Assembly (NCBI GenBank): GCA_026545225.1
Contig: CM048847.1
Coordinates: 14,255,835 to 14,319,834, forward strand
DNA length: 64,000 bases
Direction of reading: 5' to 3'
Source of the DNA: Cornus controversa
Lineage: Eukaryota; Streptophyta; Magnoliopsida; Cornales; Cornaceae
Part shown: in pieces, positions 12,114 to 24,965 of the stretch
Layout of the letters: every line of letters starts with the position of its first letter
Numbering within the stretch: position 1 is the first letter of the stretch
Notes under the pieces: model-generated
The model's database searches: none
What the model was told of the DNA's origin: nothing
The model's input: the letters and a program-made list of their open reading frames with translations, nothing else
Made by a program: the position numbers and the translations under genes

Positions 12114-15100
12114 ATGGATGAAGATCGGATCGACATGCTCGTCGTTTCTTTGGGACGCTTTGATGGTTTCATTTAGAAAAAAGCAGCGTACGATTAGTAT
12201 TATGGCACGACTTCTCTTGGAATGTGGTTTTCTAATCATAACAACTCAAATGAAACAAGTTTAAAATGGTTGTGAGCTTGCTAATTGTTTCCTTTAGATG
12301 TCCAAACGGTCGAATTTGGAACAAAGCACCATACGGTTGTGATGAAGATCGGATTGACATGTTCGTCACTTCTTTTGGATGCTTTGATGGTCTAATTTGG
12401 AAAAAAGAAACTTACGATTCTGATTATGGCACGACTTCTCAAGGAATGGGTTTTTGAATCAGAACAACTCAAACTGAACTTGTTTGAAATCATCGATAGC
12501 TTGGGAATTGTTTCTTTTACTTGTCCAGATGGTTGAAGTTGGCATAGAGCACCATACGGTTGTGATCATTCATGGGTGCAGAGTGGAATTACTCTTTTTG
12601 ATTCAGGAAGTCCTGACGGTTGAATTTGGCATAAAGCAACGTATAATTCTAAGTATGGCACGATTTCACATGGATTGGAATTTTCGAATCAGGACAAGTC
12701 AAACGAAACAAGTTCGAAACAGTTGTTGTCATTCTCTATTTTTCTGGACATCTAGATGGTCAATTCTAGCACAAAGCGCCATACGGTTGTCGTCATGCCT
12801 GATTATTGCAAGCAATAGTTCTTTCGACTCAGAACAACTCAAACAGACATGGATGAAGATCGGATCGACATGCTCGTCGTTTCTTTGGGACGCTTTGATG
12901 GTTTCATTTAGAAAAAAGCAGCGTACGATTAGTATTATGGCACGACTTCTCTTGGAATGTGGTTTTCTAATCATAACAACTCAAATGAAACAAGTTTAAA
13001 ATGGTTGGTAGCTTGCAAATTGTTTCCTTTAGATATCGAAACGGTCGAATTTGGAACACAGCACCATACTGTTGTGATGAAGATTGGATTGACAGGTTCG
13101 TCACTTCTTTTGGATGCTTTGATGGTCTAATTTGGAAAGAAGAAACTTACGATTCTGATTATGACACAACTTCTCAAGCAATGGGGTTTTTGAATCAGAA
13201 CAACTGAAACTAAACTTGTTTAAAATCATCGATAGCTTGGGAATTGTTTCTTTTACTTGTCCAGATGGTTGAAGTTGGCATAGAGCACCATACGGTTGTG
13301 ATCATTCATGAGTGCAGCAAGGAATTACTCTTTTCGATTCAGGACGTCCTCACGGTCAAATTAGGCATAAAGCAACGTATAATTCTATGTATGGCACGAT
13401 TTCACGTGGATTAGACTTTTCGAATCAGGGCAGGTCAAACGAAACAAGTTCAAAACCGTTGTTGTCATTCTCTATTCTTCTGGACATCCAGATGGTCAAT
13501 TCTAGCACAAAGCGCCATACGGTTGTGGTCATGCCTTGTTATTGCAAGGAATTGTTCTTTTTGACTCAGAACAACTCAAACAAACATGGATGAAGATCGG
13601 ATCGACATGCTCGTCGTTTCTTTGGGACGCTTTGATGGTTTCATTTAGAAAAAAGCAGCGTACGATTAGTATTATGGCACGACTTCTCTTGGAATGTGGT
13701 TTTCTAATCATAACAACTCAAATGAAACAAGTTTAAAATGGTTGGTAGCTTGCAAATTGTTTCCTTTAGATGTCGAAACGGTCGAATTTGGAACACAGCA
13801 CCATACGGTTGTGATGAAGATTGGATTGACAGGTTCGTCACTTCTTTTGGATGCTTTGATGGTCTAATTTGGAAAGAAGAAACTTACGATTCTGATTATG
13901 ACACAACTTCTCAAGCAATGGGGTTTTTGAATCAGAACAACTGAAACTAAACTTGTTTAAAATCATCGATAGCTTGGGAATTGTTTCTTTTACTTGTCCA
14001 GATGGTTGAAGTTGGCATAGAGCACCATACGGTTGTGATCATTCTTGGGTGCAGCATGGAATTACTCTTTTCGATTCAGGACGTCCTGACGGTTGAATTT
14101 GGCATAAAGCAACGTATAATTCTAGGTATGGCACGATTTCACGTGGATTGGACTTTTCGAATCAGGACAAGTCAAACGAAACAAGTTCAAAACCGTTGTT
14201 GTCATTCTCTATTCTTCTGGGCATCCAGATGGTCAATTCTAGCACAAAGCGCCATACGGTTGTGGTCATGCCTGGTTATTGCAAGGAATTGTTCTTTTTG
14301 ACTCAGAACAACTCAAACAAACATGGATGAAGATCGGATCGACATGCTCGTCGTTTCTTTGGGACCCTTTGATGGTTTCATTTAGAAAAAAGTAGCGTAC
14401 GATTAATATTATGGCAAGACTTCTCTTGGAATCTGGTTTTCTAATCAAAACAACTCAAATGAAACAAGTTTAAAATGGTTGGTAGCTTACAAATTGTTTC
14501 CTTTAGATGTCCAAACGGTCGAATTTGGAACAAAGCCCCATTCGATTGTGATGAAGATCGGATTGACATGTTCGTCACTTCTTTTGGATGCTTTGATGGT
14601 CTAATTTGGAAAAAAGAAACTTACGATTCTGATTATGGCACGACTTCTGAAGGAATGGGTTTTTGAATCAGAACAAATCAAACAAAACTTGTTTAAAATC
14701 CTCGATAGCTTGGGAATTGTTTCTTTTACTTGTCCATATGGTTGAAGTTGGCATAGAGCACCATACGGTTGTGATCATTCTTGGGTGCAGCATGGAATTA
14801 CTCTTTTCGATTCAGGACGTCCTGACGGTTGAATTTGGCATAAAGCAACGTATAATTCTAGGTATGGCACGATTTCACGTGGATTGGACTTTTCGAATCA
14901 GGACAAGTCAAACGAAACAAGTTCGAAACCGTTGTTGTCATTCTCTATTCTTCTGGACATCCAGATGGTCAGTTCTAGCACAAAGCGCCATACGGTTGTC
15001 GTCATGCCTGATTATTACAAGCGATAGTTTTTTTGACTCAGAACAACTCAAACAAACATGGATGAAGATCGGATCGACATGCTCGTCGTTTCTTTGGGAC

Positions 15101-15836
15101 GCTTTGACGGTTTCATTTAGAAAAAAGTAGCGTACGATTAGTATTATGGCACGACTTCTCTTGGAATGTGGTTTTCTAATCATAACAACTCAAATGAAAC
15201 AAGTTTAAAATGGTTGGTAGCTTACAAATTATTTCCTTTAGATGTCCAAACGGTCGAATTTGGAACAAAGCACCATACGATTGTGATGAAGATCGGATTG
15301 ACATGTTCGTCACTTCTTTTGGATGCTTTGATGGTCTAATTTGGAAAAAAGAAACTTACGATTCTGATTATGGCACGACTTCTCAAGGAATCGGTTTTTG
15401 AATCAGAACAACTCAAACTAAACTTGTTTAAAATCCTCGATAGCTTGGGAATTGTTTCTTTTACTTGTCCAGATGGTTGAAGTTGACATAGAGCACCATA
15501 CGGTTGTGATCATTCATGGGTGCAGCATGGAATTACTCTTTTCGATTCAGGACGTCCTGACGGTTGAATTTGGCATAAAGCAACGTATAATTCTAGGTAT
15601 GGCATGATTTCACGTGGATTGGACTTTTCGAATCAGGACAAGTCAAACGAAACAAGTTCGAAACCGTTGTTGTCATTCTCTATTTTTCTGGACATCCAGA
15701 TGGTCAGTTCTAGCACAAAGCGCCATACGGTTGTCGTCATGCCTGATTATTACAAGCGATAGTTTTTTTGACTCAGAACAACTCAAACAAACATGGATGA
15801 AGATCGGATCGACATGCTCGTCGTTTCTTTGGGACC
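12114..15836. repeat. Six-monomer block, copy 2
   Basis: This is the downstream partner of 7697-11419. It differs at a few sites. The monomer at 13001 has the private changes AGATATCGAAACGG and CCATACTGTTG, and 15485 reads GTTGACATAG instead of GTTGGCATAG. The order of monomer types is the same in both copies. Confidence 0.8.
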
Positions 15837-17906
15837 CTTTGATGGTTTCATTTAGAAAAAAGTAGCGTACGATTAGTAGTATGGCACGACTTCTCTTGGA
15901 ATGTGGTTTTTCAATCAAAACAACTCAAATGAAACAAGTTTAAAATGGTTGGTAGCTTGCAAATTGTTTCCTTTAGATGTCCAAACGGTCGAATTTGGAA
16001 CCAAGCACCATACGGTTGTGATGAAGATCGGATTGACATGTTCGTCACTTCTTTTGGATGCTTTGATGGTCTAATTTAGAAAAAAGAAACTTACGATTCT
16101 GATTATGACACAACTTCTCAAGGAATGGGGTTTTTGAATCAGAACAACTGAAACTAAACTTGTTTAAAATCATCGATAGCTTGGGAATTGTTTCTTTTAC
16201 TTGTCCAGATGGTTGAAGTTGGCATAGAGCACCATACGGTTGTGATCATTCATGAGTGCAGCAAGGAATTACTCTTTTCGATTCAGGACGTCCTCACGGT
16301 CGAATTAGGCATAAAGCAACGTATAATTCTATGTATGGCACGATTTCACGTTGATTGGACTTTTCGAATCCGGACAGGTCGAACGAAACAAGTTCAAAAC
16401 CGTTGTTGTCATTCTCTATTCTTCTAGACATCCAGATGGTCAATTCTAGCACAAAGCACCATACGGTTATGGTCATGCCTGGTTATTGCAAGGAATTGTT
16501 CTTTTCGACTCAGAACAACTCAAAAAAACATGGATGAAGATCGGATCGACATGCTCGTCCTTTCTTTGGGACCCTTTGATGGTTTCATTTAGAAAAAAGT
16601 AGCGTACGATTAGTAGTATGGCACGACTTCTCTTGGAATGTGGTTTTTCAATCAAAACAACTCAAATGAAACAAGTTTAAAATGGTTGTGAGCTTGCAAA
16701 TTATTTCCTTTAGATGTCCAAACGGTCGAAATTGGAACAAAGCACCATACGGTTGTGATGAAGGTCGGATTGACATGTTCGTCACTTCTTTTGGATGCTT
16801 TGATGGTCTAATTTGGAAAAAAGAAACTTACGATTCTGATTACGACACGACTTCTCAAGGAATGGGGTTTTTGAATCTAAACAACTCAAACAAAACTTGT
16901 TTAAAATCATCGATAGCTTGGGAATTGTTTCTTTTACTTTTCCAGATGGTTGAAGTTGGCATAGAGCACCATACGGTTGTGATCATTCATGAGTGCAGCA
17001 AGGAATTACTATTTTTGATTCAGGACGTCCTGATGGTTGAATTTGGCATAAAGCAATGTATAATTCTAAGTATGGCACGATTTCACGTGGATTGGGACTT
17101 TTCGAATCAGGACAAGTCAAACGAAACAAGTTCGAAACCATTGTTGTCATTCTCTATTCTTCTGGACATCCAGATGGTCAATTCTAGCATAAAGCGCCAT
17201 ACGGTTGTCGTCGTGCCTGATTATTGCAAGCAATTGTTCTTTACGACTCAGAACAACTCAAACAAACATGGATGAAGATCGGATCGACATGCTCGTCGTT
17301 TCTTTGGGACGCTTTGATGGTTTCATTTAGAAAAAAACAGCGTACGATTAGTATTATGGCACGACTTCTCTTGGAATGTGGTTTTCTAATCATAACAACT
17401 CAAATGAAACAAGTTTAAAATGGTTGTGAGCTTGCTAATTGTTTCCTTTAGATGTCCAAACGGTCGAATTTGGAACAAAGCACCATACGGTTGTGATGAA
17501 GATCGGATTGACATGTTCGTCACTTCTTTTGGATGCTTTGATGGTCTAATTTGGAAAAAAGAAACTTACGATTCTGATTATGGCACGACTTCTCAAGGAA
17601 TGGGTTTTTGAATCAGAACAACTCAAACTAAACTTGTTTGAAATCATCGATAGCTTGGGAATTGTTTCTTTTACTTGTCCAGATGGTTGAAGTTGGCATA
17701 GAGAACCATACGGTTGTGATCGTTCATGGGTGCAGTATGGAATTACTCTTTTTGATTCAGGAAGTCCTGACGGTTGAATTTGGCATAAAGCAACGTATAA
17801 TTCTAAGTATGGCACGATTTCACATGGATTGGAATTTTCGAATCAGGACAAGTCAAACGAAACAAGTTCGAAACAGTTGTTGTCATTCTCTATTTTTCTG
17901 GACATC

Positions 17907-17945
17907 TAGATGGTCAATTCTAGCACAAAGCGCCATACGGTTGTG
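17907..17945. other. Recombination interval in a hybrid monomer
   Basis: The monomer starting at 17420 matches the 30675 type up to GACATCTAGATGG at 17907. That stretch includes the rare GAGAACCATACGG and GATCGTTCATGG marks. From TTGTGGTCATGCCTGG at 17945 onward it matches the type seen at 34148. The switch falls in the 38 bp shared by both parents. This is the expected product of unequal crossover or gene conversion. Confidence 0.7.
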
Positions 17946-19072
17946 GTCATGCCTGGTTATTGCAAGGAATTGTTCTTTTTGACTCAGAACAACTCAAACA
18001 AACATGGATGAAGATCGGATCGACATGCTCGTCGTTTCTTTGGGACCCTTTGATGGTTTCATTTAGAAAAAAGTAGCGTACGATTAATATTATGGCAAGA
18101 CTTCTCTTGGAATGTGGTTTTCTAATCAAAACAACTCAAATGAAACAAGTTTAAAATGGTTGGTAGCTTACAAATTGTTTCCTTTAGATGTCCAAACGAT
18201 CGAATTTGGAACAAAGCACCATTCGATTGTGATGAAGATCGGATTGACATGTTCGTCACTTCTTTTGGATGCTTTGATGGTCTAATTTGGAAAAAAGAAA
18301 CTTACGATTCTGATTATGGCACGACTTCTGAAGGAATGGGTTTTTGAATCAGAACAAATCAAACAAAACTTGTTTAAAATCCTCGATAGCTTGGGAATTG
18401 TTTCTTTTACTTGTCCATATGGTTGAAGTTGGCATAGAGCACCATACGGTTGTGATCATTCTTGGGTGCAGCATGGAATTACTCTTTTCGATTCAGGACG
18501 TCCTGACGGTTGAATTTGGCATAAAGCAACGTATAATTCTAGGTATGGCACGATTTCACGTGGATTGGACTTTTCGAATCAGGACAAGTCAAACGAAACA
18601 AGTTCGAAACCGTTGTTGTCATTCTCTATTCTTCTGGACATCCAGATGGTCAGTTCTAGCACAAAGCGCCATACGGTTGTCGTCATGCCTGATTATTACA
18701 AGCGATAGTTTTTTTGACTCAGAACAACTCAAACAAACATGGATGAAGATCGGATCGACATGCTCGTCGTTTCTTTGGGACGCTTTGACGGTTTCATTTA
18801 GAAAAAAGTAGCGTACGATTAGTATTATGGCACGACTTCTCTTGGAATGTGGTTTTCTAATCATAACAACTCAAATGAAACAAGTTTAAAATGGTTGGTA
18901 GCTTACAAATTGTTTCCTTTAGATGTCCAAACGGTCGAATTTGGAACAAAGCACCATACGATTGTGATGAAGATCGGATTGACATGTTCGTCACTTCTTT
19001 TGGATGCTTTGATGGTCTAATTTGGAAAAAAGAAACTTACGATTCTGATTATGGCACGACTTCTCAAGGAAT
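17946..19072. repeat. Segment shared with 34147-35273, offset 16,201 bp
   Basis: The monomer starting at 18156 and its flanks match those at 34357, 22 monomers away. Both carry the rare variant CCAAACGATCGAATTTGG (near 18193 and 34394), where other copies read ACGGTCG. The following monomers at 18891 and 35092 also agree. The two sites share a recent common source despite the distance. Confidence 0.65.
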
Positions 19073-22000
19073 CGGTTTTTGAATCAGAACAACTCAAACT
19101 AAACTTGTTTAAAATCCTCGATAGCTTGGGAATTGTTTCTTTTACTTGTCCAGATGGTTGAAGTTGGCATAGAGCACCATACGGTTGTGATCATTCATGG
19201 GTGCAGCATGGAATTACTCTTTTCGATTCAGGACGTCCTGACGGTTGAATTTGGCATAAAGCAACGTATAATTCTAGGTATGGCATGATTTCACGTGGAT
19301 TGGACTTTTCGAATCAGGACAAGTCAAACGAAACAAGTTCGAAACCGTTGTTGTCATTCTCTATTTTTCTGGACATCCAGATGGTCAGTTCTAGCACAAA
19401 GCGCCATACGGTTGTCGTCATGCCTGATTATTACAAGCGATAGTTTTTTTGACTCAGAACAACTCAAACAAACATGGATGAAGATCGGATCGACATGCTC
19501 GTCGTTTCTTTGGGACGCTTTGATGGTTTCATTTAGAAAAAAGTAGCGTACGATTAGTATTATGGCACGACTTCTCTTGGAATGTGGTTTTCTAATCATA
19601 ACAACTCAAATGAAACAAGTTTAAAATGGTTGGTAGCTTGCAAATTGTTTCCTTTAGATGTCCAAACGGTCGAATTTGGAACCAAGCACCATACGGTTGT
19701 GATGAAGATCGGATTGACATGTTCGTCACTTCTTTTGGATGCTTTGATGGTCTAATTTAGAAAAAAGAAACTTACGATTCTGATTATGACACAACTTCTC
19801 AAGGAATGGGGTTTTTGAATCAGAACAACTGAAACTAAACTTGTTTAAAATCATCGATAGCTTGGGAATTGTTTCTTTTACTTGTCCAGATGGTTGAAGT
19901 TGGCATAGAGCACCATACGGTTGTGATCATTCATGAGTGCAGCAAGGAATTACTCTTTTCGATTCAGGACGTCCTCACGGTCGAATTAGGCATAAAGCAA
20001 CGTATATTTCTATGTATGGCACGATTTCACGTTGATTGGACTTTTCGAATCCGGACAGGTCGAACGAAACAAGTTCAAAACCGTTGTTGTCATTCTCTAT
20101 TCTTCTAGACATCCAGATGGTCAATTCTAGCACAAAGCACCATACGGTTATGGTCATGCCTGGTTATTGCAAGGAATTGTTCTTTTCGACTCAGAACAAC
20201 TCAAAAAAACATGGATGAAGATCGGATCGACATGCTCGTCCTTTCTTTGGGACCCTTTGATGGTTTCATTTAGAAAAAAGTAGCGTACGATTAGTAGTAT
20301 GGCACGACTTCTCTTGGATTGTGGTTTTTCAATCAAAACAACTCAAATGAAACAAGTTTAAAATGGTTGTGAGCTTGCAAATTATTTCCTTTAGATGTCC
20401 AAACGGTCGAAATTGGAACAAAGCACCATACGGTTGTGATGAAGGACGGATTGACATGTTCGTCACTTCTTTTGGATGCTTTGATGGTCTAATTTGGAAA
20501 AAAGAAACTTACGATTCTGATTACGACACGACTTCTCAAGGAATGGGGTTTTTGAATCTAAACAACTCAAACAAAACTTGTTTAAAATCATCGATAGCTT
20601 GGGAATTGTTTCTTTTACTTTTCCAGATGGTTGAAAGTGGCATAGAGCACCATACGGTTGTGATCATTCATGAGTGCAGCAAGGAATTACTATTTTTGAT
20701 TCAGGACGTCCTGATGGTTGAATTTGGCATAAAGCAATGTATAATTCTAAGTATGGCACGATTTCACGTGGATTGGGACTTTTCGAATCAGGACAAGTCA
20801 AACGAAACAAGTTCGAAACCATTGTTGTCATTCTCTATTCTTCTGGACATCCAGATGGTCAATTCTAGCATAAAGCGCCATACGGTTGTCGTCGTGCCTG
20901 ATTATTGCAAGCAATTGTTCTTTACGACTCAGAACAACTCAAACAAACATGGATGAAGATCGGATCGACATGCTCGTCGTTTCTTTGGGACGCTTTGATG
21001 GTTTCATTTAGAAAAAAGCAGCGTACGATTAGTATTATGGCACGACTTCTCTTGGAATGTGGTTTTCTAATCATAACAACTCAAATGAAACAAGTTTAAA
21101 ATGGTTGGTAGCTTGCAAATTGTTTCCTTTAGATGTCGAAACGGTCGAATTTGGAACACAGCACCATACGGTTGTGATGAAGATTGGATTGACAGGTTCG
21201 TCACTTCTTTTGGATGCTTTGATGGTCTAATTTGGAAAGAAGAAACTTACGATTCTGATTATGACACAACTTCTCAAGCAATGGGGTTTTTGAATCAGAA
21301 CAACTGAAACTAAACTTGTTTAAAATCATCGATAGCTTGGGAATTGTTTCTTTTACTTGTCCAGATGGTTGAAGTTGGCATAGAGCACCATACGGTTGTG
21401 ATCATTCTTGGGTGCAGCATGGAATTACTCTTTTCGATTCAGGACGTCCTGACGGTTGAATTTGGCATAAAGCAACGTATAATTCTAGGTATGGCACGAT
21501 TTCACGTGGATTGGACTTTTCGAATCAGGACAAGTCAAACGAAACAAGTTCAAAACCGTTGTTGTCATTCTCTATTATTCTGGGCATCCAGATGGTCAAT
21601 TCTAGCACAAAGCGCCATACGGTTGTGGTCATGCCTGGTTATTGCAAGGAATTGTTCTTTTTGACTCAGAACAACTCAAACAAACATGGATGAAGATCGG
21701 ATCGACATGCTCGTCGTTTCTTTGGGACCCTTTGATGGTTTCATTTAGAAAAAAGTAGCGTACGATTAATATTATGGCAAGACTTCTCTTGGAATCTGGT
21801 TTTCTAATCAAAACAACTCAAATGAAACAAGTTTAAAATGGTTGGTAGCTTACAAATTGTTTCCTTTAGATGTCCAAACGGTCGAATTTGGAACAAAGCC
21901 CCATTCGATTGTGATGAAGATCGGATTGACATGTTCGTCACTTCTTTTGGATGCTTTGATGGTCTAATTTGGAAAAAAGAAACTTACGATTCTGATTATG

Positions 22001-24964
22001 GCACGACTTCTGAAGGAATGGGTTTTTGAATCAGAACAAATCAAACAAAACTTGTTTAAAATCCTCGATAGCTTGGGAATTGTTTCTTTTACTTGTCCAT
22101 ATGGTTGAAGTTGGCATAGAGCACCATACGGTTGTGATCATTCTTGGGTGCAGCATGGAATTACTCTTTTCGATTCAGGACGTCCTGACGGTTGAATTTG
22201 GCATAAAGCAACGTATAATTCTAGGTATGGCACGATTTCACGTGGATTGGACTTTTCGAATCAGGACAAGTCAAACGAAACAAGTTCGAAACCGTTGTTG
22301 TCATTCTCTATTCTTCTGGACATCCAGATGGTCAGTTCTAGCACAAAGCGCCATACGGTTGTCGTCATGCCTGATTATTACAAGCGATAGTTTTTTTGAC
22401 TCAGAACAACTCAAACAAACATGGATGAAGATCGGATCGACATGCTCGTCGTTTCTTTGGGACGCTTTGACGGTTTCATTTAGAAAAAAGTAGCGTACGA
22501 TTAGTATTATGGCACGACTTCTCTTGGAATGTGGTTTTCTAATCATAACAACTCAAATGAAACAAGTTTAAAATGGTTGGTAGCTTACAAATTATTTCCT
22601 TTAGATGTCCAAACGGTCGAATTTGGAACAAAGCACCATACGATTGTGATGAAGATCGGATTGACATGTTCGTCACTTCTTTTGGATGCTTTGATGGTCT
22701 AATTTGGAAAAAAGAAACTTACGATTCTGATTATGGCACGACTTCTCAAGGAATCGGTTTTTGAATCAGAACAACTCAAACTAAACTTGTTTAAAATCCT
22801 CGATAGCTTGGGAATTGTTTCTTTTACTTGTCCAGATGGTTGAAGTTGGCATAGAGCACCATACGGTTGTGATCATTCATGGGTGCAGCATGGAATTACT
22901 CTTTTCGATTCAGGACGTCCTGACGGTTGAATTTGGCATAAAGCAACGTATAATTCTAGGTATGGCATGATTTCACGTGGATTGGACTTTTCGAATCAGG
23001 ACAAGTCAAACGAAACAAGTTCGAAACCGTTGTTGTCATTCTCTATTTTTCTGGACATCCAGATGGTCAGTTCTAGCACAAAGCGCCATACGGTTGTCGT
23101 CATGCCTGATTATTACAAGCGATAGTTTTTTTGACTCAGAACAACTCAAACAAACATGGATGAAGATCGGATCGACATGCTCGTCGTTTCTTTGGGACGC
23201 TTTGATGGTTTCATTTAGAAAAAAGTAGCGTACGATTAGTATTATGGCACGACTTCTCTTGGAATGTGGTTTTCTAATCATAACAACTCAAATGAAACAA
23301 GTTTAAAATGGTTGGTAGCTTACAAATTGTTTCCTTTAGATGTCCAAACGGTCGAATTTGGAACCAAGCACCATACGGTTGTGATGAAGATCGGATTGAC
23401 ATGTTCGTCACTTCTTTTGGATGCTTTGATGGTCTAATTTAGAAAAAAGAAACTTACGATTCTGATTATGACACAACTTCTCAAGGAATGGGGTTTTTGA
23501 ATCAGAACAACTGAAACTAAACTTGTTTAAAATCATCGATAGCTTGGGAATTGTTTCTTTTACTTGTCCAGATGGTTGAAGTTGGCATAGAGCACCATAC
23601 GGTTGTGATCATTCATGAGTGCAGCAAGGAATTACTCTTTTCGATTCAGGACGTCCTCACGGTCGAATTAGGCATAAAGCAACGTATAATTCTATGTATG
23701 GCACGATTTCACGTTGATTGGACTTTTCGAATCCGGACAGGTCGAACGAAACAAGTTCAAAACCGTTGTTGTCATTCTCTATTCTTCTAGACATCCAGAT
23801 GGTCAATTCTAGCACAAAGCACCATACGGTTATGGTCATGCCTGGTTATTGCAAGGAATTGTTCTTTTCGACTCAGAACAACTCAAAAAAACATGGATGA
23901 AGATCGGATCGACATGCTCGTCCTTTCTTTGGGACCCTTTGATGGTTTCATTTAGAAAAAAGTAGCGTACGATTAGTAGTATGGCACGACTTCTCTTGGA
24001 ATGTGGTTTTTCAATCAAAACAACTCAAATGAAACAAGTTTAAAATGGTTGTGAGCTTGCAAATTATTTCCTTTAGATGTCCAAACGGTCGAAATTGGAA
24101 CAAAGCACCATACGGTTGTGATGAAGGTCGGATTGACATGTTCGTCACTTCTTTTGGATGCTTTGATGGTCTAATTTGGAAAAAAGAAACTTACGATTCT
24201 GATTACGACACGACTTCTCAAGGAATGGGGTTTTTGAATCTAAACAACTCAAACAAAACTTGTTTAAAATCATCGATAGCTTGGGAATTGTTTCTTTTAC
24301 TTTTCCAGATGGTTGAAGTTGGCATAGAGCACCATACGGTTGTGATCATTCATGAGTGCAGCAAGGAATTACTATTTTTGATTCAGGACGTCCTAATGGT
24401 TGAATTTGGCATAAAGCAATGTATAATTCTAAGTATGGCACGATTTCACGTGGATTGGGACTTTTCGAATTAGGACAAGTCAAACGAAACAAGTTCGAAA
24501 CCATTGTTGTCATTCTCTATTCTTCTGGACATCCAGATGGTCAATTCTAGCATAAAGCGCCATACGGTTGTCGTCGTGCCTGATTATTGCAAGCAATTGT
24601 TCTTTACGACTCAGAACAACTCAAACAAACATGGATGAAGATCGGATCGACATGCTCGTCGTTTCTTTGGGACGCTTTGATGGTTTCATTTAGAAAAAAG
24701 CAGCGTACGATTACTATTATGGCACGACTTCTCTTGGAATGTGGTTTTCTAATCATAACAACTCAAATGAAACAAGTTTAAAATGGTTGTGAGCTTGCTA
24801 ATTGTTTCCTTTAGATGTCCAAACGGTCGAATTTGGAACAAAGCACCATACGGTTGTGATGAAGATCGGATTGACATGTTCGTCACTTCTTTTGGATGCT
24901 TTGATGGTCTAATTTGGAAAAAAGAAACTTACGATTCTGATTATGGCACGACTTCTCAAGGAAT
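19073..24964. repeat. Eight-monomer block of 5,892 bp, copy 1
   Basis: This block is followed directly by a second copy at exactly the same length. Shared marks include the TATATTTCTATG variant near 20005 and 25897 and the private CTTGGATTGTGG at 20315 and 26207. Few differences separate the copies. Examples are CTATTATTCTGG here versus CTATTCTTCTGG, and a TAG from TCGAATTAGGAC at about 24467 that is CAG in copy 2. Confidence 0.85.
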
Positions 24965-24965
24965 C
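24853..24965. other. Crossover interval between the two 5,892-bp blocks
   Basis: The monomer starting at 24783 has the 30675-type left part (GTGAGCTTGCTAATTG, then CATACGGTTG at 24853). Its right part is of the 18891 type (AAGGAATCGG at 24965). The exchange lies in the 113-bp interval, which is the same in both parents. This position coincides with the start of block copy 2. Confidence 0.8.

Noticed and set aside
11528..12121. Open frame of 197 codons as a protein gene
   Set aside because: It starts and stops inside the satellite monomer, overlaps other frames, and is disrupted by 1-bp length variants and stops in sibling monomers. It shows no recognised domain, no promoter and no independent context.
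17546..17815. Minus-strand open frame of 89 codons seen three times (also 30801, 33011)
   Set aside because: It appears only in one monomer type, where the GAGAACCAT and GATCGTTCAT variants remove stops. This is a chance opening in a repeated tract.
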